Below the pieces are notes generated by a model. It searched no databases. It was not told the DNA's origin and saw only the letters and a list, made by a program, of their open reading frames with translations. Positions 62,501 to 64,000 of a stretch of 64,000 nucleotides of DNA are shown one piece after another. Location of the stretch: the NCBI RefSeq assembly GCF_017639205.1, contig NZ_CP071139.1:7811501-7875500 (forward strand), in the 5' to 3' direction. The first letter of the stretch is position 1; the number at the start of each line of letters is the position of its first letter. The translations under genes and the position numbers were made by a program. The stretch is from Streptomyces nojiriensis. Its GTDB lineage: Bacteria > Actinomycetota > Actinomycetes > Streptomycetales > Streptomycetaceae.

Positions 62501-64000
62501 ACGGCGGCCGCCCCCGGTAGCACGGCCTTCCTGTTCACCGGACAGGGCAGCCAGCGACTGGGTATGGGCCGCGAGCTCTACGACACCCACCCGGCCTTCG
62601 CGGACGCGCTGGACGCGATCTGCGCCCGCATGGACGCCCACCTCGAACTGCCGCTGAAGGACGTCCTGTTCGGAGACAGCGCGGCTGTGCTGGACCGGAC
62701 CGAGTACACGCAGCCCGCGCTGTTCGCGGTCGAGGTAGCGCTGTTCCGGCTCGTCGAGAGCTGGGGTGTGAAGCCCGACTTCCTGTCCGGTCACTCGATC
62801 GGTGAGATCGCTGCCGCGCACGCTGCCGAGGTGCTTTCGCTGGACGATGCGTGCGCGCTGGTCGCGGCGCGTGGGCGTCTGATGCAGGCGCTGCCGTCGG
62901 GCGGTGTGATGATCGCCGTTCAGGCGTCGGAGGACGAGGTTCTGCCGCTGCTGACCGACCGGGTGAGCATTGCGGCGGTGAACGGCCCGCGCTCGGTGGT
63001 CGTCGCCGGTGACGAGGACGCCGCGGCGGCAGTCGTGGAGGTATTCGCCGACCGCAAGTCCAAGCGGCTCACCGTGAGCCACGCGTTCCACTCGCCGCAC
63101 ATGGACGGCATGCTCGACGCGTTCCGGCAGGTGGTGGAAGGGCTGTCGTTCGGTGCGCCCCGCATCCCGGTCGTGTCGAACCTGACCGGTGCCCTCGTCA
63201 CCGACGAGATGGGCTCCGCCGACTTCTGGGTCCGCCACGTCCGCGAGGCCGTCCGCTTCCTCGACGGCATCCGAGCCCTGGAAGCCGCCGGAGTCACCAC
63301 CTACCTTGAGCTCGGCCCCGACGGCGTGCTCTCGGCCCTCGCCCAGGACTGCGTCGCGCAGGACGCCGTCTTCGTCCCCGCGCTCCGCAAGGGCCGCCCC
63401 GAGGCCGAGGCCGTCACCACGGCTCTCGCTCAGGCTCACGCCCACGGCGTCACCGTCGACTGGGCGGCGTACTTCGCCGGCACGGGTGCGCGGCGGGTTG
63501 ATCTGCCGACGTACGCGTTCCAGCGCCAGCGGTTCTGGCCCAGCGCGGCCGTGTTCGCGGCCGGGGACCCGGAGGCGATCGGTCTCGGTGACGCCGGGCA
63601 CCCGCTGCTGGGTGCCGCGGTGACGCTCGCCGATTCCGAGGGAGTGCTCCTCGCCGGTCGGTTGTCTCTCGACACCCACCCCTGGCTCGCCGATCACACG
63701 ATCCACGGCGGCGTGCTGCTTCCGGGCACGGCGTTCGTCGACCTTGCGATCCGTGCCGGCGACCAGGTCGGCTGCGATGTGGTGGAGGAGCTGACGCTGG
63801 AGGCGCCGCTCGTTCTGCCCGAGCGGGGCGGCGTGCAGCTTCAGCTCGTGATCGAGGCGCCCATGGCGCCTGGGCGTCGGGCGTTCAGCGTGTACTCCCG
63901 ACGTCAGGACGCGCTGGCGGAGGAGCCGTGGACGCGTCACGGGTCGGGTGTGCTGGCGGCTGGTGCCCGTCCGGAGGCCGAGCAGGAGTTCGGTGAGCTG
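41294..64000 (+). CDS. Modular type I polyketide synthase, loading ACP plus modules 1-5 (continues beyond window)
   Basis: The reading frame is open from the ATG at 41294 to the right edge (7,569 codons). GGAG six bases upstream supports this start over the in-frame ATG at 41282. After an acidic Asp/Thr/Asn-rich tail (about 1-68) comes a lone ACP (Ser120), then five extension modules: KS-AT-KR-ACP, KS-AT-KR-ACP, KS-AT-DH-KR-ACP, KS-AT-KR-ACP and KS-AT-DH (cut). There is no loading KS-Q, AT or CoA-ligase. KS active Cys residues are 351, 1888, 3416, 5219 and 6717. All ATs show GHS(V/I)GE and HAFH (malonyl-CoA). All complete KRs have LDD (B-type, D-hydroxyl). The chain grown would be acetate-based with hydroxyls and at least one alkene. 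No internal docking segments occur, so all modules are on one polypeptide. Confidence 0.95.
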   Translation, partial: MLNDSQDFAAEIDGASEAGETQGESESGSADSADCAADGIADDTTGNATDDDTGNATDDTTDNASDNGDQWRERLAGLTGDEQHTALLDWVSSLVTASLRDTAPTTLDPHRSFLDLGFDSLAAVDLHARLVAGTGLRLPVTLAFDHPTPVHLARRIHALLLGLTTPAAAPVTAAVSSDEPIAIVGIGCRFPGDVHSPEALWELVAAGTDAISEFPTGRGWNLDSLYDPDPDRAGTTYAREGGFLHDADEFDAAFFGISPREALAMDPQQRLLLETSWEAFDRAGLDPAGLRGGQVGVFVGAETQEYGPRLEDAADGFEGYLVTGNAASVASGRIAYTFGFEGPTVTVDTACSSSLAALHLAVQALRSGECSLALAGGVAIMASPGSFVSFSRQRGLAPDGRCKPFAAGADGTAWGEGAGMLLVERLSDARANGHHVLAVVRGTAINQDGASNGLTAPSGPAQQRVIRQALANARLTSADVDVVEAHGTGTRLGDPIEAQALLATYGQDRPAERPLRLGSLKSNIGHTQAAAGVAGVIKMVMAMRHGVLPKTLHVDAPTPHVDWQTGAVSLLTEAVDWPTSDAPRRAGVSSFGMSGTNAHAIIEEPPSEDGTEDDAQDAAGPLSGPLPWALSAKTPEALRATARRLGDWLDAHPDATPLDIGHSLAATRGRFEHRAVVLGDDRTALQRGLHTLADGSDAPAVVQGAPATGRLAVLFTGQGSQRLAMGRELYETQPVFADALDNAAWYLDEQLEHPLLDVLFAEEDTPEAALLHQTAYTQPALFAVEVALYRLVESWGVKPAFVAGHSVGEIAAAHVAGVFSLEDACALVAARGRLMQALPGGGVMIAVQASEDEVLPLLTDRVSIAAVNGPQAVVVAGDEDAAVAIAEAFEAQGRKTKRLTVSHAFHSPHMDGMLDEFRRVAQVLAYGTPTLPVVSLLTGTTATAAELANPEHWVRHVRDAVRFLDGVRTLEARGADSFLELGPDPVLTAMAQDCLVTDPQDTANPAFAAALRTGRPENATLLDAVARMFVRGAEVDWAACFAGTGAERVDLPTYAFQRQRYWMNARTPATESQTAPAHQADPADSAFWDAVEHEDVAALAAALELDADGEQPLSEVVPALSAWRRRVRTQSEVDGWRYRVSWKPLTVSGGTLGGEWVVVAREDESLAAGVVDALAGGGAEVRLVVVEPGVDRVALAGLLSGAGSVAGVVSLLALDEAAGVVATAGLVQALGDVGVEAPLWCLTRGAVSVGRSDRLSSAVQAQVWGLGRVAALEVPGRWGGLVDLPEVWDERSMSRLVGVLASAGEDQVAVRSSGVFGRRLVRAASGSTDSWTPSGTVLVTGGTGALGGRVARWLAGAGAERLVLTSRRGLEAPGAAELVAELSGLGVEVSVVACDASDRDALRVLLEAEADTLMAVVHTAGVLDDGVLDALTPERFESVLRAKATSALNLHELTVELGIELSAFVQFSSMSGTIGAAGQANYAAANAYLDALAEQRRAAGLAATSIAWGPWAEGGMAADEAMDARMRREGVPPMAPDAAIAALAQAVGADEAALTVADIAWDRFSAIVAGVRPNPLVGDFVTGGPEGTTAATGQGTVVTGADVAGAAFAKLAELPRAEQERELLSLVRTHVAAVLGHDGSDAVGAERAFKELGFDSLTAVDLRNRLGAATALRLPTTLVYDYPTSTALAEYLRGELVGSAPKADAPQGVSVAADDDPIAIVAMSCRFPGGVRTPEDLWRLLARGTDAVAEFPADRGWDLDRLYDADPDQPGTSYTREGGFLYDAAEFDADFFGISPREALAMDPQQRLLLETSWEAFERAGIDPAVLKGSRAGVFVGTNGQDYLSLVAGEADGLEGHVGTGNAASVVSGRLSYVFGLEGPAITVDTACSSSLVALHLAVQALRQGECTMALAGGVTVMSTPDAFVDFSRQRGLAEDGRIKAFAAAADGTGWGEGVGMLLVERLSDARRNGHPVLAVVRGSAINQDGASNGLTAPNGPSQQRVIRQALASAGLSAAEVDAVEAHGTGTRLGDPIEAQALLATYGQERAEGRPLLLGSVKSNIGHTQAAAGVAGIIKMVLAMRHGVLPQTLHVDAPTPHVDWTAGEVALLTEQRAWPETGRPRRAGVSSFGLSGTNAHTIIEEAPTAEEEAAAPGHGTGTGAGAASALPVLPFAVTGKNPAGLRAQAQQLASWLAENPQAATADIAYTLAAARSTFETRAVLVADAASRESLTAGLAALAAGEQVPGLVRGTASGGGLAFLFTGQGSQRLGMGRELYDAYPVFADALDDVCARFDSQLELPLKDVLFGDDAAVLDRTEYTQPALFAVEVALFRLVESWGVNADFLSGHSIGEIAAAHVAGVFSLEDACALVAARGRLMQALPAGGVMIAVQASEDEVLPLLTDRVSIAAVNGPRSVVIAGDEDAATAIAESFADRKTKRLTVSHAFHSPHMDGMLDAFREVVEGLSFEAPRIPVVSNLTGALVTDEMGSADFWVRHVREAVRFLDGIRALEGAGVTTYVEIGPDGVLSALAQDCLTGDADVAFVPVLRSGRGEPETVVTAVAQAHVRGVEVDWSAFFAGTGVTQVELPTYAFQRQRYWPETILSGAVASEPAADAVDARFWDAVERGDLPSLLAELEVDDDTSLSELVLALSAWRRQHQEQARVDGWRYRVSWKPLTVSGGTLGGEWVVVAGEDESLAAGVVDALAGGGAEVRLVVVEPGTDRSALAGLLSGAGAVAGVVSLLALDEAAGVVASAGLVQALGDVGVEAPLWCLTRGAVSVGRSDRLVSAVQAQTWGLGRVAALEVPGRWGGLVDLPEVWDERAMSRLVGVLASAGEDQVAVRSSGVFGRRLVRAASGSTDSWTPSGTVLVTGGTGALGGRVARWLAGAGVERLVLTSRRGLEAPGAAELVGELSGLGVEVSVVACDASDRDALRALLEAEADTLTAVVHTAGILDDGVLDALTPERFESVLRAKATSALNLHELTVELGIELSAFVLFSSMSGTIGAAGQANYAAANAYLDALAEQRRAAGLAATSIAWGPWAEGGMAADEALEARMRRDGVPPMNAQPAIRALRQAVAAEDASITVADVEWERYLSGHTAVRRSELFSELSEVRAARAGTEARAQATAPADGPGTLSGRLAALAPAEQVRELLDLVRTHVASVLGHGGADAVGAERAFKELGFDSLTAVELRNRLGAATGLRLPVTLIYDYPTSAALADHLRDELVGSVPVSGALLPVAAAVDGDPIAIVAMSCRFPGGIASPEDLWQLLAHGTDAVAEFPADRGWNLDRLYSADPDQPGTSYTREGGFVAGAAEFDAAFFGISPREALAMDPQQRLLLETSWEAFERAGIDPSSLRGSRAGVFVGTNGQDYLSLVAREQDGLEGHVGTGNAGSVMSGRVSYVFGLEGPAVTVDTACSSSLVALHWAIQALRNGECSLALAGGVTVMSTPENFIDFSRQRGLAEDGRIKAFAAAADGTGWGEGVGMLLVERLSDARRNGHPVLAVVRGSAINQDGASNGLTAPNGPSQQRVIRQALASAGLSAAEVDAVEAHGTGTRLGDPIEAQALLATYGQERAEGRPLLLGSVKSNIGHTQAAAGVAGIIKMVLAMRHGVLPQTLHVDAPTPHVDWTAGDIELLTEQRAWPETGRPRRAGISSFGISGTNAHTIIEQAPDAEEPARADAQPTVRPGRVLPYLLSGKTKDALRAQAAALTAYLDAAEDDGVDAVDLAYSLAASRAHLDQRAALVLPAEDAQDLRNALGRLATGESAPRTTTGTAGDGRTAFLFTGQGSQRLGMGRELYDAYPVFADALDAVCAQMDAVLGRPLKDVLFGDDAAVLDRTEYTQPALFAIEVALFRLVESWGVNADFLSGHSIGEIAAAHVAGVFSLEDACALVAARGRLMQALPSGGVMVAVQASEDEVLPLLTDRVSIAAINGPRSVVVAGDEDAARAVVEAFADRKSKRLTVSHAFHSPHMDGMLEDFRQVVAGLSFGAARIPVVSNLTGALVSDEMGSAEFWVRHVREAVRFLDGIRVLEAAGVTTYVELGPDGVLSALAQDCLAETDHAVFAPVLRSGRPEAETLVSALAQAHAHGVTVDWAAYFAGTGARRVDLPTYAFQRQRFWPSAAVFAAGDPEAIGLGDAGHPLLGAAVTLADSEGVLLAGRLSVETHPWLVDHTILGSALLPGTAFVELAIRAGDEVGCDVVEELTLEAPLVLPERGGVQLQLVIEAPMAPGRRAFSVYSRRQDALAEEPWTRHGSGVLAAGARPEAAQEFGELAVWPPSGAVPVDIDGLYADLAQEGVSYGPLFQGLKAAWRRGAELFTEVALPEGDQRDAARFGLHPALLDAGLHAIGHGESGEQAASGALLPFAWAGVSLYAVGASSLRMRLTPHSANDPHTLALLMADETGRPVAAVETLTLRPASADQVNAAGAGHMESLFRVEWVPAPVMPAAPAGLRWALLGRDAIGLAGTGAQVTEYADVAAFGSALEAGEPAPDAVFVLPSADVLDGDDAAGSVHTAVNGALASVQEWLADDRFAATRLVWVTSGAVAVGAGSGVRDLAGSAVRGLLRSAQSENPGQLVMLDLDVELDAVSVAAIPAALAAGEPELAVRAGVVSVPRLVRVPSADGAAEAPVVMGDPSGTVLVTGATGSLGRLFARHLVTSYGVERLLLVSRRGSAAEGAGELVAELAELGARAELAACDLADRDAVAALLASVPAEHPLTAVVHTAGVLDDGVLSALTPERVATVLRPKVDAALNLHELTQDLDLSAFVLFSGAAAAFGAAGQANYAAANAFLEALAEQRRAEGLAATALAWGLWAPQAGSGGGSGGGMAASLDDANLRRIARDGVGALAVDEGLALFDTAMAVDSAVLLPIRLDVAALRAQAVSAGSTPALLRALVRVPARRTVERRGGGSETGSPLVARLLALPVAEHEGVLLDLVCGRVAAVLGHTGAEAVDAERAFRDLGFDSLTAVELRNVLKAETGLRLSPTLVFDYPTPVALARHLLAELAVTAESAESAEQGGVRGRLTPVRSALDVTDDPIVIVGMGCRFPGGVRTPEELWQLVATGGDGITAFPSDRGWNVEALYHPDPDHAGTSYTREGGFLHDAAEFDPAFFGISPREALAMDPQQRLLLETSWEAFERAGIDPASVHGSRTGVFAGVMYHDYVTGVGIGDGAGSGDELPEGVEGYLGTGNAGSIASGRIAYTFGLEGPAVTVDTACSSSLVALHWAIQALRNGECDMALAGGVAIMATPETFIDFSRQRGLAADGRCKSFAAAADGTGWAEGAGMLLVERQSDAVRNGHPILAVVRGSAVNQDGASNGLTAPNGPSQQRVIREALASAGLSAADVDAVEAHGTGTRLGDPIEAQALLATYGQDRPEGRPLLLGSIKSNIGHTQAAAGVAGVIKMVMAMRYGVLPQTLHVDAPSAQVDWEDGEVSLLTEAVEWPETGRPRRAGVSSFGISGTNAHTIIEQPPVVLEPAEPEAAVLLPAVPWVLSAKGDGAVRAQARQLRSYVLAEPDARSVDVAWSLAVGKASFEDRAAVVAADREGLLAALEALAEGRSTPALIEGSPAPGKLAFLFTGQGSQRLGMGRELYDAFPVFAAALDAVCERMELPLKDVLFGDDAAVLDRTEYAQPALFAVEVALFRLVESWGVRPAFVAGHSVGEIAAAHVAGVFSLEDACALVAARGRLMQALPSGGVMVAVQASEDEVLPLLMDRVSIAAINGPRSVVIAGDEDAAVSIAESFSDRKSKRLTVSHAFHSPHMDGMLEDFRRVVEGLSFEAPRIQVVSNLTGSVVSDEMGSAEFWVRHVREAVRFLDGIRALEGAGVTTFVELGPDGVLSALAQDCLTGDADVAFVPVLRAGRAEAASAVAALAVAHVRGVEVDWSAFFAGTGAGRVELPTYAFQRQRYWLQITGAARNASGYDVDSRFWDAVEREDLASLAGTLDMDDENAWGTVLPALSAWRRGLRTQSEVDGWRYRVSWKPLTVSGGKLGGEWVVVAGEDESLAAGVVDALAGGGAEVRLVVVEPGVDRVALAGLLSGAGSVAGVVSLLALDEAAGVVASAGLVQALGDVGVEAPLWCLTRGAVSVGRSDRLVSAVQAQVWGLGRVAALEVPGRWGGLVDLPEVWDERAMSRLVGVLASAGEDQVAVRSSGVFGRRLVRAASGNTDSWTPSGTVLVTGGTGALGGRLARWLAGAGAERLVLTSRRGADAPGAAELVGELSGLGVEVSVVACDASDRDALRVLLEAEADTLTAVVHTAGVLDDGVLDALTSERFESVLRAKATSALNLHELTVELGIELSAFVLFSSMSGTIGAAGQANYAAANAYLDALAEQRRAAGLAATSIAWGPWAEGGMAADEAMDARMRREGLPPMAPDTAMAVLRQSAVSGDAALLVADVDWKRFEPAFAVSRPSTLFAELAETRSAAPASPDSASPVDRLAGLGAAELERELLGLVRTHVAAVLGHDGADAVGAERAFKELGFDSLTAVELRNRLGAATGVSLPATLIFDYPTASALMAYLRDELLGTQALITGPVATVVEDDPIAIVAMSCRFPGGVRTPEDLWQLLATGGDAIGEFPADRGWDLDRLYSPDPDQQGTFYAREGGFLYDVADFDADFFGISPREALAMDPQQRLLLETTWETFERAGIDPAAVRGSQAGVFIGTNGQDYDGTFRSIPEGIEGFLGTGNAASVVSGRLSYAFGLEGPAVTVDTACSASLVALHWAIQALRSGECSLALAGGVTVMSSPGAYIDFSRQRGLAADGRIKAFAADADGTGWGEGVGMLLVERLSDARRNGHPVLAVVRGSAINQDGASNGLTAPNGPSQQRVIRQALASAGLSAAEVDAVEAHGTGTRLGDPIEAQALLATYGQERVDGRPLLLGSIKSNIGHTQAAAGVAGVIKMVLAIQHGVLPQTLHVNEPTPHVDWTAGDIALLTEQRAWPETGRPRRAGISSFGFSGTNAHTIIEQAPDAPEAEPSAQPQERPGGVMPWVLSAKSEAALRVQAERLEVLLASDELLEPADVAYALATSRSALERRAVVVAEEREEFLAALRALAAGEQAAGLVRGTAAAPGSTAFLFTGQGSQRLGMGRELYDTHPAFADALDAICARMDAHLELPLKDVLFGDSAAVLDRTEYTQPALFAVEVALFRLVESWGVKPDFLSGHSIGEIAAAHAAEVLSLDDACALVAARGRLMQALPSGGVMIAVQASEDEVLPLLTDRVSIAAVNGPRSVVVAGDEDAAAAVVEVFADRKSKRLTVSHAFHSPHMDGMLDAFRQVVEGLSFGAPRIPVVSNLTGALVTDEMGSADFWVRHVREAVRFLDGIRALEAAGVTTYLELGPDGVLSALAQDCVAQDAVFVPALRKGRPEAEAVTTALAQAHAHGVTVDWAAYFAGTGARRVDLPTYAFQRQRFWPSAAVFAAGDPEAIGLGDAGHPLLGAAVTLADSEGVLLAGRLSLDTHPWLADHTIHGGVLLPGTAFVDLAIRAGDQVGCDVVEELTLEAPLVLPERGGVQLQLVIEAPMAPGRRAFSVYSRRQDALAEEPWTRHGSGVLAAGARPEAEQEFGEL
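41502..41781 (+). other. PKS loading ACP domain
   Basis: About residues 70-163: LLDWVSSLVTASLRD, then FLDLGFDSLAAVDLHARL with phosphopantetheine Ser120 (codon 41651-41653). It directly precedes the first KS. With no AT or ligase before it, the starter must arrive in trans, as in macrolactam (VinP1-type) and guanidinobutyryl-primed PKSs. Confidence 0.85.
41831..46370 (+). other. PKS module 1: KS-AT(malonyl)-KR-ACP
   Basis: KS from residue 180 with Cys351 in DTACSSSL, EAHGTGT and NIGHTQAAAG His residues. AT with Ser806 in GHSVGE and HAFH at 903-906. KR with TGGTGALGG, LDD motif (HTAGVLDDG), catalytic Ser1469 and Tyr1482. ACP with Ser1656 in LGFDSL. The full catalytic set predicts a beta-hydroxyacyl product. 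The middle of the AT (about 43630-44040) has codon usage and sequence like AT4, unlike its flanks. Confidence 0.9.
46442..50960 (+). other. PKS module 2: KS-AT(malonyl)-KR-ACP
   Basis: KS from residue 1717 (Cys1888), AT with GHSIGE and HAFHSPH, KR with TGGTGALGG, LDD and FSSMSG...QANYAAANA, then ACP LGFDSLTAVEL. All catalytic residues are present, so a second hydroxyl is predicted. The KR region is nearly identical at DNA level to those of modules 1 and 4. Confidence 0.9.
51026..56310 (+). other. PKS module 3: KS-AT(malonyl)-DH-KR-ACP, KR with Ser-to-Gly
   Basis: KS from residue 3245 (Cys3416); malonyl-type AT (HAFH). DH starts near GHPLLGA (53709) with His4173 in HTILGSALLP and Asp in HPALLDAGLH, so DH looks active. 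The KR keeps TGATGSLG, LDD, the Lys in RPKVDAA and Tyr4786, but the catalytic Ser position is Gly4773 (FSGAAAAFG). ACP LGFDSL follows. If the KR still works, an alkene forms; if not, a beta-keto group. Confidence 0.88.
56408..60875 (+). other. PKS module 4: KS-AT(malonyl)-KR-ACP
   Basis: KS from residue 5039 (Cys5219), AT with GHSVGE and HAFH, KR with TGGTGALGG, LDD and FSSMSG catalytic Ser, ACP LGFDSLTAVEL. Full catalytic set, so a hydroxyl is predicted. The AT central region is the likely relative of the sequence found inside AT1. Confidence 0.9.
60929..64000 (+). other. PKS module 5 (partial): KS-AT(malonyl)-DH...
   Basis: KS from residue 6546 with Cys6717 (DTACSASL), AT with GHSIGE and HAFH, and the first ~135 residues of a DH with His7468 in HTIHGGVLLP before the window ends. 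The DH and the segment before it are almost identical to module 3. A KR and ACP are expected beyond the edge. Confidence 0.88.

Overview
High G+C, strong third-position G/C bias, LAL and bldA-type (TTA) regulation, actinobacterial IS remnants and a modular type I polyketide synthase (PKS) all point to a Streptomyces chromosome. The first 32 kb looks like an accessory, arm-type or island region, because broken genes and transposon scraps are interleaved with intact cassettes. The last 32 kb is the regulatory edge and the beginning of a large PKS locus that continues past the window.

Layout, left part. 1-3.5 kb: tail of an IS5-like transposase abutting a beheaded SDR gene, two NUDIX hydrolases, an aminoglycoside-phosphotransferase-fold protein and a frameshifted IS3-family transposase. 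3.6-4.9 kb: SixA-like phosphatase coupled to a cysteinyl-tRNA-synthetase-like protein. 5.6 kb: 3' half of a tRNA-Gly followed by a terminator, which looks like an integration (att) scar. 5.8-6.6 kb: broken transposase and hypothetical gene. 7.1-11.7 kb: divergent pair of a DyP-type peroxidase carrying four extra C-terminal repeats and a secreted galactose-oxidase-like copper radical oxidase. 12-15.1 kb: DUF3732 and NB-ARC scraps, then an intact membrane-anchored NLR-like STAND ATPase with 42-residue TPRs. 15.3-17.4 kb: decayed Tn3-family transposase next to a truncated ECF sigma factor.

Middle part. 17.9-19.5 kb: TetR/epimerase pair with two near-identical palindromic operators. 20-22 kb: frameshifted FAD monooxygenase with a divergent TetR, pentanucleotide repeats and a MarR remnant. 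22.5-26 kb: cupin, alpha/beta-hydrolase and MFS exporter operon with a divergent TetR and two palindromes. 26-27 kb: hydrolase and HD-domain remnants. 27.1-30.9 kb: three-gene unit with ESX/WXG-like features, in which the membrane-anchored protein is a paralogue of the C-terminal half of its large neighbour. 31-32 kb: IS630-type remnant fused to an AraC fragment.

PKS edge. A type II thioesterase and a LAL regulator (with an in-frame TTA codon) read rightward. They are followed by a convergent NarL-type two-component system, a small membrane protein, two coupled bacterial-PH-domain membrane proteins and one giant PKS ORF (at least 7,569 codons, open at the right edge). The PKS begins with an acidic tail and a lone acyl carrier protein, then KS-AT-KR-ACP, KS-AT-KR-ACP, KS-AT-DH-KR-ACP, KS-AT-KR-ACP and KS-AT-DH... 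All five AT domains carry the malonyl-type HAFH motif, and the KRs carry the LDD (B-type) motif. This predicts an acetate-derived polyol/polyene chain on a starter delivered in trans to the N-terminal ACP. TAGGGG repeats stand upstream of both the thioesterase and the PKS, suggesting co-regulation. The starter and product cannot be named from this window.
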